Source of the DNA: an uncultured Eubacteriales bacterium
GTDB lineage: Bacteria; Bacillota; Clostridia; Peptostreptococcales; Anaerovoracaceae
NCBI GenBank assembly: GCA_900318105.1
Contig: ONJG01000089.1
Span: 1 to 44,545, forward strand
Direction of reading: 5' to 3'
Length of the DNA: 44,545 nt
A program made the position numbers and the translations under genes. Of this stretch, positions 7,734 through 17,349 are shown piece by piece. Positions within the stretch are counted from its first letter, which is position 1. Each line of letters begins with the position of its first letter. The notes under the pieces were generated by a model, which was not told the origin of the DNA, searched no databases, and saw only the letters and a program-made list of their open reading frames with translations.

Positions 7734-10733
7734 TTACCTGTCAGTGCTGATTATGAATTTCAGCTCGTAATCTTTACTGACGCTGTATTTGAATTCATCT
7801 GCAGTTTCCGGTCCGCATATGCCGGTTCCTATGCCCTGCTGGAATGCTGATATGGTCACGTATGTGCCGGTTCTCTTTTCATCCTCCCTGTGTGTCATAT
7901 CAAGCAATTCCCTGTCGCTGTACGGTTTGATGCCGAGGTCGAACGCCCTGCCCACAGCCGTGAACTTCACGGTAGTCTTTCCGTCGCTTACTGATGCCCA
8001 TCTGGTATCCGCGCGGTTTCCGCTCTCCTGGGGCTTTATGTTGGGTTCGGTCATATCCCGGACACTGCAGTGCACCTCTTCTATCGGGTACTGCTCCTTC
8101 ATGTCATCGTAGGACTCACCGCATCTGCCGAGGTAATGCACTTGATCGAAGCTCTCGTCAAATCTGAAGGATTTGCCGAATCTCGGAATGTTTCCTCTGC
8201 CCCTGACACAGTGAAGTCTGCTCGTGACAAGAACTGAGCACCCGCTTTCATCTGCGGCTTCGTATGTATCCACACATTCGAATTCCCCTGCGCTGCAGCT
8301 TATACGGGATTTTATTGTCAGTCTGTTTCCGTTATTCTCCACAGACTCGGTTGAAATCCTCTGATCTTCAAATCCGCCCACGGCATTTTTTATGCCGAGC
8401 AGCAATCTGTCATTATCCGTCGGAGCACGGAAGAGAATCGTATATGGGGTGGTTGCGTCTACGTCTGAGAGGATATCTCCGAGCGGGTAAACCCCGGCTC
8501 CGACCGGTGCTTTAGGGATGTGCTCCTCGATTATTATCTGCTCGCGTGCCAGCTCCTTTCCGGTTTTTTTATCCAATGTAATCACATCGAGCAGGCAGTC
8601 AGAGCCTGCATCACGGGCTGCCTTTCTGTGAGAATCCGTTTCTAATTCAACCACGCATCTCGAAAGGGGCGCTGCGTCCGGGCTCACTGTCTGCTCTGCC
8701 CCGTCGCTCCACCTGAGCCTGAACGCGTATGCGTCGCAGCCGGTAAAGCTTCTGGTGTTGAAGAATTCGAATCTGTCTCCGCCGAGGTACCTCACTCTGA
8801 CCGGCCTGTAAACAAATCGCGCGATGTGTGCGCCGGTAGACGGCGCTCTGTCCGGATAGAACATGCCGTCTACGCAGAAATTGCCGTCGTGCTCCCATTC
8901 TCCGTGATCTCCGCCGTATGTGTAGCTGCCGTCTTCATGCAGCACTGCGTGATCTGTCATTTCCCACACGCAGCCTCCAATAAGGCTGTCGTATGAATAT
9001 ATCTCCTTCCAGTAGTCCTCCATGCCGCCCGGTCCGACTCCCATGGCATGTGCGTACTCGCAGAGGAAGTATGGCCTGTCGCAGAGCTGTCTGATTTTAT
9101 ATTTCTTCTCTCCTATCTCATGTACACGCTCCGCCGGCGGGTACATCTCGCTGGCCACATCGTAGGCCTTTTTCTTCGTGTGAACCGCGCTCTCATAGTG
9201 CACCGGCAGGTCTGAGTACCGTTTGATGTAGTCGTACTCCGCATCGGTGTTGTGAGTACCTCCGGCTTCATTTCCGAGGCTCCACATCACTATGGACGGA
9301 TGCATTTTGTCTCTCTGATACATCCTGGCTGCTCTGTCCACGTAATGAGCCTCCCACTTCGGGTCATCACTTATGCGGTTGTAGCTCATGGGCAGTTTGT
9401 GTACATATGTGCCGTGTGTCTCTATGTCTGCTTCGTCAACAACATAGATGCCGAGTTCATCGCAGCACTCGAGCAGATATGGATCCGGCGGATAGTGCGA
9501 GGTCCTGACGGTATCTATATTGAATTCTTTGCAAAGCTCCATGTCACGGCGGATCTCTTCAGGCTTCATCGCATATCCGTTCAGTGGACTTGTGTCATGG
9601 TGATTGACGCCGTGAAACTTAACGAGACTTCCGTTCATCAAAAAATTATCTCCCTTTATCTCAACGGTTTTGAAGCCTACATGTGTTTTTATGCAGCATC
9701 CATCGGTCTCATAGAAGAGATCGTACAGCACCGGGTTTTCCGCGCTCCATTCCAGAACGCTTATGTCATCAAATGAAGCTGTGGCGATGCCATCTTTAAT
9801 GGACGCTTTTCTGACTTCATTCAGTCCGTGGCCTTTAAGGGTAAATGTTATTTCAGATATATCCGCTAAGGCATCATAGAGAATGGCGCTGACTTCTGCA
9901 GTGTAAAGAACTCCGGCGGCGCCTGCAGCGTTGACATTATCTGCTGTCTTCGAACCGGCCCTTTTGCTGCACTTGAAATCTATGTCCCACACATCTCCAT
10001 CTTCTTCGATGCGCAGCAGGACGTCCCTGAAGATGCCGTTGTTTCTGAACATGTCCTGGTCCTCCAGATAGCTGCCGTTGCACCATCTGCGGACTACCAC
10101 CAGAAGTTCGTTCTGAAGGTCGTACATGTAAGGTGTTATATCGAACTCCGCTGTGTTGTGGGAGCCTTCCGTATACCCCACATGACTGCCGTTCAGATAG
10201 ACATCTGCGCAGCTCGCGATGCCGAGAAAGGAAAGAATGTATCTCCTGCCGCCTGAAGATGCCGCGAGCGTTGCAAACTTCGTCCGGTATACTCCGGCAA
10301 AGTTGTATTCGCCTTTTGGTTTTCTCCATCTCGGTCCGATGCCGTAATCCGCGCCCAGCAGGCTGAACACTCTGCCGACCTCTTCATCCTTTGGAATTTC
10401 CGGCGGATTGTATGGAAACTGATACCTCATGTTTACGTAGAAAGGCCTGTCATATCCACGGAACTGCCAGCATGACGGCACATCTATGGTGTCGAATTTC
10501 AGGCTGTCCGTGTTTATGATGTCCGGAATCTCGGCAGGCCTCGGATAGAACCTGAAGTCCCAGTCACCGTTCAGGCATATGACCTTGGGCGACCCGTATC
10601 TCTTATTCTCAGGGCTCACCGCATCAGCTGACGCGCGGTCCGTATATGGAATGAAATACGACCTGGGCGGCAGCTTGTTTATCTCAAAGGTTTCAAAATC
10701 CGAATAATTTGACTTATTGATCGTATATCTCAT
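7734..10733 (-). CDS. lacZ: Beta-galactosidase, GH2 LacZ type
   Basis: The 999-residue protein has the full LacZ layout: jelly-roll domain (about 50-240, with WDFRFYP and PSCWQFRGYDRPFYVN), immunoglobulin-like domains, TIM barrel and C-terminal small-chain domain. The acid/base is Glu489 in GNEAGG and the nucleophile Glu559 in LCEYAHAMG; GVNHHD and TSHYPPDPYLLECCDELG are conserved. It should hydrolyse lactose and related beta-galactosides in the cytoplasm to galactose and glucose. The ATG has AGGA eight bases upstream. It follows galM by 33 bases and presumably belongs to the same transcript, linking the locus to galactose metabolism through galM and galK. Confidence 0.95.
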   Translation of the reverse strand: MRYTINKSNYSDFETFEINKLPPRSYFIPYTDRASADAVSPENKRYGSPKVICLNGDWDFRFYPRPAEIPDIINTDSLKFDTIDVPSCWQFRGYDRPFYVNMRYQFPYNPPEIPKDEEVGRVFSLLGADYGIGPRWRKPKGEYNFAGVYRTKFATLAASSGGRRYILSFLGIASCADVYLNGSHVGYTEGSHNTAEFDITPYMYDLQNELLVVVRRWCNGSYLEDQDMFRNNGIFRDVLLRIEEDGDVWDIDFKCSKRAGSKTADNVNAAGAAGVLYTAEVSAILYDALADISEITFTLKGHGLNEVRKASIKDGIATASFDDISVLEWSAENPVLYDLFYETDGCCIKTHVGFKTVEIKGDNFLMNGSLVKFHGVNHHDTSPLNGYAMKPEEIRRDMELCKEFNIDTVRTSHYPPDPYLLECCDELGIYVVDEADIETHGTYVHKLPMSYNRISDDPKWEAHYVDRAARMYQRDKMHPSIVMWSLGNEAGGTHNTDAEYDYIKRYSDLPVHYESAVHTKKKAYDVASEMYPPAERVHEIGEKKYKIRQLCDRPYFLCEYAHAMGVGPGGMEDYWKEIYSYDSLIGGCVWEMTDHAVLHEDGSYTYGGDHGEWEHDGNFCVDGMFYPDRAPSTGAHIARFVYRPVRVRYLGGDRFEFFNTRSFTGCDAYAFRLRWSDGAEQTVSPDAAPLSRCVVELETDSHRKAARDAGSDCLLDVITLDKKTGKELAREQIIIEEHIPKAPVGAGVYPLGDILSDVDATTPYTILFRAPTDNDRLLLGIKNAVGGFEDQRISTESVENNGNRLTIKSRISCSAGEFECVDTYEAADESGCSVLVTSRLHCVRGRGNIPRFGKSFRFDESFDQVHYLGRCGESYDDMKEQYPIEEVHCSVRDMTEPNIKPQESGNRADTRWASVSDGKTTVKFTAVGRAFDLGIKPYSDRELLDMTHREDEKRTGTYVTISAFQQGIGTGICGPETADEFKYSVSKDYELKFIISTDR

Positions 10734-10766
10734 GTCTTGTTTTCCTGATTGTGTTGCAGTGCTCTG

Positions 10767-11831
10767 TTATATCGTTTCGAATGCGTAGATGGTTCGTGAT
10801 GAAAACGTGCTGCCGGCTTTGACGACTCCCGTCTGAAATACTTCTTTGTTAAGTGAGTCCGGCCAGAACTGTGTCTCAAAGCAAGCCGCGCTCTGCGGGC
10901 CATACACTGCCCCGTCCTTTCCTCTCTCATCTTTGAGGTAGTTGGCGGTATAGAACTGAAGCCCCGGCAGATCGGTGCAAACGCGCATCTTTATGCCGCT
11001 TTCTTCAGAGTACATAAATGCGGCTTCCTTAAGTTCGCCCTGCTTGTCCGAAAGCACGTAATTGTGGTCATATCCTCCCGCCATCCGAAGCTGCGGCCAG
11101 TCAGCGGATATGTCTTTTCCGACGGGCTTTTCCTTTCTGAAGTCCATGGGAGTTCCCGTAACATCGGGCAGTATGCCGGTCGGTATGCTCTGCTCATCAA
11201 TCTCGGTGAAGCAATCCGCGTGGATGCATACTTTGTGTCCGAGCACTGAGCCGGAATCATGTCCGCTCAGATTGAAATAGCTGTGGTTTGTGAGATTTAC
11301 GGGTGCATCCTGTCCGTCTGTCGACCTGACATTGTAGTCAATGGCGAGCTCGTTGTCGTCATTCAGCGTGTAGCTGAGCTCAATGTGGATGCTCCCGGGA
11401 AATCCCTGATCCATATCCGGACTGTCAAGTTCCAGAGTCAGCGACTCCCCGTCTCCGACTCCTGCATCGCTCTTGTTTTTGAGTGTCCAGAGCCGCTTTG
11501 AGTAAAAGTCCCTGCCGCCATGAAGGGAGTTCGCTCCGTTGTTGGCCGTAAGCACATATTCCTTTCCGTCAAATCTGAATGACGCTCCACCGGTGCGGTT
11601 TGCATATCTGCCGACGACCGCTCCCATGGTTTTCATTCCTTTCTCATACATCAGGACATCATCATATCCGAGCACGATGTCACGAAGCTTTTTGTTTCTG
11701 TCAGGAACGAGCAGACTTACCAGCGTCGCGCCGTAATCGCTGACATGTGCCTGCATGCCGTTTTTATTTTCAAGAATAAACAGAGCTGCTTTTCTTCCGT
11801 CTTCAGTCTGTCCGAAACCTTTTGTATTCAT
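10767..11831 (-). CDS. galM: Aldose 1-epimerase (galactose mutarotase)
   Basis: The 354-residue protein should interconvert alpha and beta anomers of galactose (or glucose), supplying alpha-galactose to galactokinase. Family signs are ANRTGGASF, NNGANSLHGG (start of the active site), NHSYFNL with catalytic His183, GGYDHNYVL and CFETQFWPDS with the catalytic Glu near 320. The frame also permits a GTG three codons earlier, but AGGTGA lies five bases before the ATG at 11829-11831 and overlaps that GTG. It lies between fructokinase and lacZ in the same direction. Confidence 0.93.
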   Translation of the reverse strand: MNTKGFGQTEDGRKAALFILENKNGMQAHVSDYGATLVSLLVPDRNKKLRDIVLGYDDVLMYEKGMKTMGAVVGRYANRTGGASFRFDGKEYVLTANNGANSLHGGRDFYSKRLWTLKNKSDAGVGDGESLTLELDSPDMDQGFPGSIHIELSYTLNDDNELAIDYNVRSTDGQDAPVNLTNHSYFNLSGHDSGSVLGHKVCIHADCFTEIDEQSIPTGILPDVTGTPMDFRKEKPVGKDISADWPQLRMAGGYDHNYVLSDKQGELKEAAFMYSEESGIKMRVCTDLPGLQFYTANYLKDERGKDGAVYGPQSAACFETQFWPDSLNKEVFQTGVVKAGSTFSSRTIYAFETI

Positions 11832-11892
11832 CGTTTTCACCTGAGTTCCGTCTTTATTGTTGCTTTATCTTTCTGCATTTTTTTCGTTGCGC

Positions 11893-12879
11893 TTATTGGG
11901 CTGAGCTCAGTTCTTCGGCTCTCGGCATGGCCGGTATGGCGCCGTGCCTGGAGCATGTAATCGATGCAGCGCGGTTGGCGTAGCGGACCATATCAATCAG
12001 TTCATCCCATCCTAAGTTAAAAAGAAGGGATTCATTTTTCACTATCTGCGCCAGCATGGCTCCGAGGAATGTGTCTCCGGCTCCGTTTGTGTCCGCGACT
12101 TTTACCTTGAATCCGGGGACCGCCGCACAGCAGCTGCCCGTTGAGGACCTGACAAATACTCCGTCTGCGCCGAGGGTCACCATTATGAGCGAAATGCCTT
12201 CATCATCTGCTCCGCGCCCCATGGTCTGAAGAATCGCGCTGCCCTTTTCAAAGTCATCTGTCCCGGACAGCATCAAAAGTTCCTCATCTGAGACCTTGAG
12301 TATATCTGCATATGGAAGCAGGCTCTTCATCTCCGAAACCGCCTGTTCTTCGCTGTCCCAGAGCGCGGCTCTGTAGTTCGGGTCGTAGCTGATGAGCATT
12401 CCCTTTTCTTTGGCAAGTTCAACAGCAGCGATGCAGGCTTCTCTTGCAGGTGAGTCAGTCATGGAAAGAGACCCGATATGGAGAATCCGTGCGCCCTTGT
12501 CCGCATGCTTTCTCACTGCCGATACTGACTCATCCCCTGTCAGCATAATGTCCGCGCCCGGCTTTCTGTAGAATGAAAAGTCCCTTTCTCCGTTCTCATC
12601 GACTGATACTATGGCCATTGTTGTCGGGGTCGTTTCGCTATAATACAGACCGCTTATATCGACGTTGTCCTTTTGGAGCGTATCCGCAAGGCTCCGGCCG
12701 AAAGCGTCATCTCCGACCTTTCCGATGAATGCGGTTTCGGCCCCGAGCCTTGACGCCGCGACAGCGACGTTGGCGGGTGCCCCGCCCGGATACGCGACGA
12801 ACTTCCCGTTTCCGTTTTCATCCGTTCCCTGCTGAGTCAGATCTATAAGTAATTCTCCAAGTGTGATTATTTTTGACAT
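11893..12879 (-). CDS. scrK: Fructokinase, PfkB/ribokinase family
   Basis: The 328-residue protein has the PfkB signatures: GELLIDL at the N-terminus, PGGAPANVAVAASRLG (30-46), SYDPNYR and DTNGAGDTFLGA with catalytic base Asp269. It should phosphorylate fructose released by the sucrase and amylosucrase-like enzymes to fructose-6-phosphate. AGAGGAA precedes the ATG. It is 36 bases downstream of the GH32 gene, which supports fructose as substrate; other sugar kinases of the family cannot be strictly excluded. Confidence 0.9.
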   Translation of the reverse strand: MSKIITLGELLIDLTQQGTDENGNGKFVAYPGGAPANVAVAASRLGAETAFIGKVGDDAFGRSLADTLQKDNVDISGLYYSETTPTTMAIVSVDENGERDFSFYRKPGADIMLTGDESVSAVRKHADKGARILHIGSLSMTDSPAREACIAAVELAKEKGMLISYDPNYRAALWDSEEQAVSEMKSLLPYADILKVSDEELLMLSGTDDFEKGSAILQTMGRGADDEGISLIMVTLGADGVFVRSSTGSCCAAVPGFKVKVADTNGAGDTFLGAMLAQIVKNESLLFNLGWDELIDMVRYANRAASITCSRHGAIPAMPRAEELSSAQ

Positions 12880-12915
12880 TTGATTATTCCTCTATACTAT
12901 TAACTATCAACGGGT

Positions 12916-14580
12916 TCAGAATGTGCCGAGTTTGTATGCCGATATGTCCATATGCGATTCTCCCTCTGCGCTGAATGTGATGCCATCTGCATCGAGCGTA
13001 GTGTGATATGTCACGGACATTACCTGTTCTCCTCCGTTGATGAAAATCTCGGCACTGTATCTGTCGAGCAGGATTCTCATATTGATGCATCCGTTTCTGT
13101 CCCGTACTCTGATGCTGCGTTTTGATGTTATGTCTTCTGCCTGTCCGGACTGCCCTCTGTCTATGCTCAGCACAGAGCTGTCCGGTCTGTAGCTGAGTTC
13201 CACATAATGCTCGTAGTCTCTCGCAAATCTCATGGTGAACTCCTCTAGAGAGCATATCCCTGCAGGTGATACGGAATTTGGTTTTATCTCAATTTCCATG
13301 TCCATCATCCTGCCGGAGATACCCTCCATGCTTCTCTCGCTTTTCTCAAGCTCTATGGAAGCGAATACGGGATGGCCGCTCCTGAGGGATTCAACTTCTC
13401 TGACTGGTGTCTGTATCAGGCGTCCGCCTCTGAGTGTGAGCTCACGGGGCACGCTCATCTGTCCGAAGAATTTGTATTCATCCGGATGGAGATTGGCTGT
13501 GCTCGGGTCCTGCATCCAGCCGATCATTATGCACCTGCCGTCCGGTGCGTGCATCACCTGCGGCGCGTAGAAGTCCAGGCCGCAGTCCACCGGATGATAT
13601 GCAGCAAGAGCAATGCCTGTGCCCGCTGCACCATTTGCTCTTTTCTCATGCGACTCGGACTCCCGCGGAACAAATTCCTCCGAGGTCTCGTCATATTCAC
13701 CCACCATGTAGCAGACGTTGTTACCCTTTGGAAATCTGATGGAGCCGTCCGCATCCTCGAGCTCCATATCCATCGGACTTGCAATCAGAACATATGAAGC
13801 CACTTGTCTGCTTTCATCATTATCCGCCGGCGGATCCGGCAGTGACTCGTCCCTGAGAGGAAAGAAGTTCGGACACTCCCACATGATGCCGATTTTCCTG
13901 CGGTCCTCAAACAGGACCTTGTCGAACTGCCAGCTGAATGCATCATCGCTTCTGAACATCGAAAGCTGCGTGGCCTTGCTGCCGTCCCTGTTTGCGTTGG
14001 CGACCACTGCCCTGTATGAGCCGTCCCCCGCCTGCCATATATACGGGTCGCGGAATTCGTATTTATCCCCTCCCGGTGGGAGGTCTGCATCCGTAATTAC
14101 AGGATTATTATCATATTTGATATACTCTGTCTCCCCTTCAGGGCCCGAGGCATCCGAAGCCGGTCCTTCGCTGACCGCCAGGCACTGGGTCTGCGCCCAT
14201 CTGCCGTCCTCATCGATGTCCTCCGCATTGCATCCTGTGTACATAAGCAGCTGCCTTCCATCCGGAAGTGTGATTGCGGAACCCGAGAAACATCCCGCTG
14301 CGTCGTACTCCTTATCGGGAGCAAGCGCACAGGGCAGGTATTCCCAGTTCAGCAGATCTTCCGACACCGCGTGGCCCCAGTGCATCGGGCCCCAGTATGT
14401 GCTGTACGGATGGTACTGATAAAACAGGTGATATTTTCCGCCAAAAAACGAAAACCCGTTGGGATCGTTGAGCCATCCCTTGCGGGCCGTAAAATGATAA
14501 AGCGGCCTCTCGTCATCACCGATGAGAGCGCCCGCCTCGGTTTCATATTCTCTTGCCTTGATTAATTCTTTACTAAGCAT
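12916..14580 (-). CDS. scrB: GH32 sucrase (sucrose-6-phosphate hydrolase / beta-fructofuranosidase)
   Basis: The 554-residue protein has GH32 motifs: WLNDPNG with nucleophile Asp39, YQYHPYSTYWGPMHWGH, FRDPY with transition-state stabiliser Asp178, and WECPNFF with acid/base Glu235, then a C-terminal beta-sandwich. It should split sucrose, or fructose-terminated oligosaccharides such as raffinose products, in the cytoplasm. Since uptake here is by an ABC importer and no PTS gene is present, unphosphorylated sucrose is the likelier substrate. The frame allows an ATG five codons earlier (14595), but MLSKELIKAREYE fits the family N-terminus. Neither ATG has a clear ribosome binding site; see the hairpin upstream. 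Confidence 0.92.
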   Translation of the reverse strand: MLSKELIKAREYETEAGALIGDDERPLYHFTARKGWLNDPNGFSFFGGKYHLFYQYHPYSTYWGPMHWGHAVSEDLLNWEYLPCALAPDKEYDAAGCFSGSAITLPDGRQLLMYTGCNAEDIDEDGRWAQTQCLAVSEGPASDASGPEGETEYIKYDNNPVITDADLPPGGDKYEFRDPYIWQAGDGSYRAVVANANRDGSKATQLSMFRSDDAFSWQFDKVLFEDRRKIGIMWECPNFFPLRDESLPDPPADNDESRQVASYVLIASPMDMELEDADGSIRFPKGNNVCYMVGEYDETSEEFVPRESESHEKRANGAAGTGIALAAYHPVDCGLDFYAPQVMHAPDGRCIMIGWMQDPSTANLHPDEYKFFGQMSVPRELTLRGGRLIQTPVREVESLRSGHPVFASIELEKSERSMEGISGRMMDMEIEIKPNSVSPAGICSLEEFTMRFARDYEHYVELSYRPDSSVLSIDRGQSGQAEDITSKRSIRVRDRNGCINMRILLDRYSAEIFINGGEQVMSVTYHTTLDADGITFSAEGESHMDISAYKLGTF

Positions 14581-14586
14581 AAAATG

Positions 14587-14633
14587 ATTATACATAAAGA
14601 GGAGGTTATGTGAACCTCCTCTTTACTTTTTTT
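14587..14633 (-). promoter_or_regulatory. Hairpin with embedded promoter and masked SD before scrB
   Basis: A perfect 12-bp stem (14596-14607 with 14613-14624, 5-base loop) lies between the ATPase gene and scrB. Read on the plus strand it is followed by ACTTTTTTT, so it can act as a terminator against antisense transcription. Read on the minus strand its first arm carries AGAGGAGG, a strong Shine-Dalgarno sequence, paired with its exact complement. TTCACA (14609-14614) and TATAAT (14587-14592), 16 bases apart, form a promoter-like pair on the minus strand, but transcripts from it would start at about the scrB ATG. Its role is unresolved. Confidence 0.6.
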
Positions 14634-14651
14634 ATGAATTCCCGAACTTAA

Positions 14652-15761
14652 CTATTCAGCGTAGAGCAGACTCTTCTCTGTCTCTTTGTCGAAGAGATGG
14701 ATTTTGTCCATATCGAGCGAGAATGTTCCCTCCATGCCCTGTGCGAGATCAACATCAGGATTGACCCTTGCAGTGCACTGTTTGCCGTCTACGTCGAAAT
14801 ACAGGAACACTTCGGCACCGAGCAGCTCGCGAACGTCGATTGCGGCCTTGATAGTGTTCTCCTTGTCGGCTTTTCTTCCGTCACCGAAGTGCTCCGGACG
14901 AATTCCGAGAACAACGGTCTTGCCGTCATAACCGCCGTCGATAAGAACTTTAGCCTTGTCGGCAGGAAGTGTCAGAGTGTTGTCTCCGATGTGAAGCTTT
15001 ACGTCCTTGCCCTTCACCTCTACTTTGGCATCCATGAAGTTCATCTGAGGCGAACCGATGAAGCCTGCCACAAAGAGGTTGCAAGGCTTGTTGTACAGGT
15101 GCTCCGGAGTGTTGATCTGCTGAACGATTCCGTCCTTCATAACAACGATACGAGTACCGAGTGTCATGGCCTCAGTCTGGTCGTGTGTTACGTAGATGAT
15201 GGTTGTGCCCAGTCTGTCGTGCAGCTTGGAGATTTCGGTTCTCATCTGGACTCTCAGTTTGGCATCGAGGTTTGACAGAGGCTCATCCATGAGGAATACC
15301 TTCGGGCTTCTGACGATTGCGCGGCCCATGGCAACACGCTGTCTCTGTCCACCGGAAAGAGCTTTGGGCTTGCGGTCGAGAAGTTTCTCGAGGTCGAGGA
15401 TCTTGGCAACTTCCTCTACCTTCTCGTCGATCTCTTTCTGAGGTACGTTTCTGAGCTTGAGGGCAAATCCCATATTGTCCCTTACCGTCATATGCGGATA
15501 AAGAGCGTAGCTCTGGAATACCATTGCGATGTCTCTGTCTTTAGGTTCTACGTCATTCATCTTGACTCCGTCGATAAGGAACTCGCCTTCGGAGATGTCC
15601 TCAAGTCCGGCGATCATACGCAGAGTCGTGGACTTTCCGCATCCGGACGGTCCGACGAAGATGATGAATTCTTTGTCTTCTACTTCGAGATTGAAATCCT
15701 GTACGGCATGGTATCCGTTAGGATAAATCTTCTCAATGTGCTTTAATGATAAACTTGCCAT
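14652..15761 (-). CDS. ugpC: Sugar ABC transporter ATPase, UgpC/MsmX family
   Basis: The 369-residue protein powers carbohydrate ABC importers. Walker A is GPSGCGKST (37-45), the Q-loop VFQSYALYPHM, the signature LSGGQRQRVAMGRA, Walker B VFLMDEPLSNLD and the switch His in YVTHDQTEAM. The last 120 or so residues form the OB/TOBE domain of the MalK/UgpC/MsmX type. ATPases of this family often serve several importers; here it is clustered with a matching binding protein and two permeases. AAAGGAG precedes the ATG. Confidence 0.93.
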   Translation of the reverse strand: MASLSLKHIEKIYPNGYHAVQDFNLEVEDKEFIIFVGPSGCGKSTTLRMIAGLEDISEGEFLIDGVKMNDVEPKDRDIAMVFQSYALYPHMTVRDNMGFALKLRNVPQKEIDEKVEEVAKILDLEKLLDRKPKALSGGQRQRVAMGRAIVRSPKVFLMDEPLSNLDAKLRVQMRTEISKLHDRLGTTIIYVTHDQTEAMTLGTRIVVMKDGIVQQINTPEHLYNKPCNLFVAGFIGSPQMNFMDAKVEVKGKDVKLHIGDNTLTLPADKAKVLIDGGYDGKTVVLGIRPEHFGDGRKADKENTIKAAIDVRELLGAEVFLYFDVDGKQCTARVNPDVDLAQGMEGTFSLDMDKIHLFDKETEKSLLYAE

Positions 15762-15795
15762 TTTGTATCTCCTTTATTCCAATATACTTGAACTT

Positions 15796-16452
15796 TCAAT
15801 CTTCTGATAACCGATTCTTATCTTCTGTCTCTCCTGATTGTTCCTCGAGCTTTGCGAATATGCCGCTGAGCAGCATGGAGCAGATATAGCTCGGGAGAGT
15901 TAATCCGTAGAGCAGGAAGGCTATCGGAGCTGCCCCGTGAAGATACACAAGAGCGGCTCCCCATATGAGCCAGGTCAGTGCCATCAGCAGCGATTTGGGA
16001 AGGTTTCCTATAGCCAGCTTTACGGCGTTTGCCACAGTCACTTTCAGACTGTTTTCATATCTTGACTGCAGTGCAAAAATATATACGAATATAATGAATA
16101 TGAATGCAGCGACGATGGTGATGATTATCATCATTGCAGTCACGCTTCTCGACTCGGATCCCCTGAGGAATCTCAGGTCCGTGACAGTAACGGCAGCTAT
16201 TGCCAGGAGCATCAGCCCCTCTGCTGCACCCTGTCTGAAGTTTTCCCTGAACGACCTGACAAACATCCTGCCCACATAGGTCTCATCTCCTCTTACGAGA
16301 TGAAGCAGAACGTAGTGCATGGCCGCCTGCGCGCCTCCCAGGGTGATCAGCGGTACCGAGTACAGCAGTGTGAGTACATTCAGTATCGCGAGATCCACCA
16401 GTCTGGCGAGGAATTTCATCACCGGGTTGTCCGAATCAAAGAATTTATCCAT
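15796..16452 (-). CDS. DUF624 (YesL-like) membrane protein
   Basis: The 218-residue integral membrane protein has about five hydrophobic segments (around 15-40, 78-92, 104-130, 150-170 and 175-200). The N-terminal NPVMKFLARLVDLAILNVLTL and the LGGAQAAMHYVL segment match the DUF624/YesL family, which is regularly encoded beside sugar ABC importers of Bacillota and has no settled function. Here it sits between the second permease gene and the ATPase gene. An assembly or accessory role for the importer is inference. The ribosome binding site is weak. Confidence 0.82.
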   Translation of the reverse strand: MDKFFDSDNPVMKFLARLVDLAILNVLTLLYSVPLITLGGAQAAMHYVLLHLVRGDETYVGRMFVRSFRENFRQGAAEGLMLLAIAAVTVTDLRFLRGSESRSVTAMMIIITIVAAFIFIIFVYIFALQSRYENSLKVTVANAVKLAIGNLPKSLLMALTWLIWGAALVYLHGAAPIAFLLYGLTLPSYICSMLLSGIFAKLEEQSGETEDKNRLSED

Positions 16453-16485
16453 CAGTTATCAGTAAACACCTTTGTCTGAATTAAC

Positions 16486-17349
16486 TTAGCCCTTGACCGC
16501 ACCTGCAGTAACTCCCGCAACAATGTATTTCTGCAGGAAGAGATACAGGATGAGTATTGGCAGCATAGCCAGCAGCAGTGCCGCCATTACCAGGCCGATG
16601 TCCGTGGAATAAGTTCCGTAGAAGGCCTGTGTGGCGATTGGAATTGTGTAGATTTCCTTATCTGTCAGCACGAGGCTCGGCAGCAGGTAGTCGTTCCAGA
16701 ACGCCATGGCGTCGATTATAGCCACTGTAGCTACTGTCGGTTTGAGCAGCGGGAATACGATTTTCCAGAATGTCTGCCATCTGGAGCAACCGTCTATCAG
16801 TGCCGCTTCTTCGAGTTCCAATGGTATATTGGAATGGATTGCTCCATGGAACATGAATGTGGCCATGGATACCGAAAATCCCGTGTGCATCAGTATCAGT
16901 GTGAGACGGCTGTTCAGAATTCCGAATACACCGCCGTATACGGATACCAGAGGTACCATCAGCACCTGGAACGGAATTACCATCGATGCAATCATGAGTG
17001 CAAACAATATGGAACATGCTTTCCATTTGCCGTTGCGTACGATTACGAACGATGCCATCGCAGATACGATGATGGTCAGTATTGTTGCCAGTGTTGTGAT
17101 GAGAAGCGAGTTCTTGAATACGTTGAAGAAATCCATCTTCTCCATGGCTTCAGGGAAGTTCTTGGTCGTGAATCCGTGCTCACCCACAAGTGCGAGCGGA
17201 TTGGCCGTAATGTCTGCCTGATCCTTGAATACATTGATCAGCACCAGTATAAACGGTGCGATGAACAGTATGAAGAGAACGACCAGGAGGACTATCATAA
17301 TGGCGTGCTTTCTCTTCTTGGCAGCTGCAGCTTTTTCATTCTGAGTCAT
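16486..17349 (-). CDS. Sugar ABC transporter permease, MalG-like
   Basis: The 287-residue permease has six predicted membrane segments and the EAA loop EEAALIDGCSRWQTFWKIVF (about 183-202), which contacts the ATPase. The C-terminal GAVKG ending is typical of the MalG/CUT1 group. Its ATG overlaps the TAA of the upstream permease by one base (TAATG), so the two are translationally coupled. It should form the membrane channel with the MalF-like partner for import of an oligosaccharide, most likely raffinose-type or sucrose given the neighbouring enzymes. Confidence 0.93.
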   Translation of the reverse strand: MTQNEKAAAAKKRKHAIMIVLLVVLFILFIAPFILVLINVFKDQADITANPLALVGEHGFTTKNFPEAMEKMDFFNVFKNSLLITTLATILTIIVSAMASFVIVRNGKWKACSILFALMIASMVIPFQVLMVPLVSVYGGVFGILNSRLTLILMHTGFSVSMATFMFHGAIHSNIPLELEEAALIDGCSRWQTFWKIVFPLLKPTVATVAIIDAMAFWNDYLLPSLVLTDKEIYTIPIATQAFYGTYSTDIGLVMAALLLAMLPILILYLFLQKYIVAGVTAGAVKG

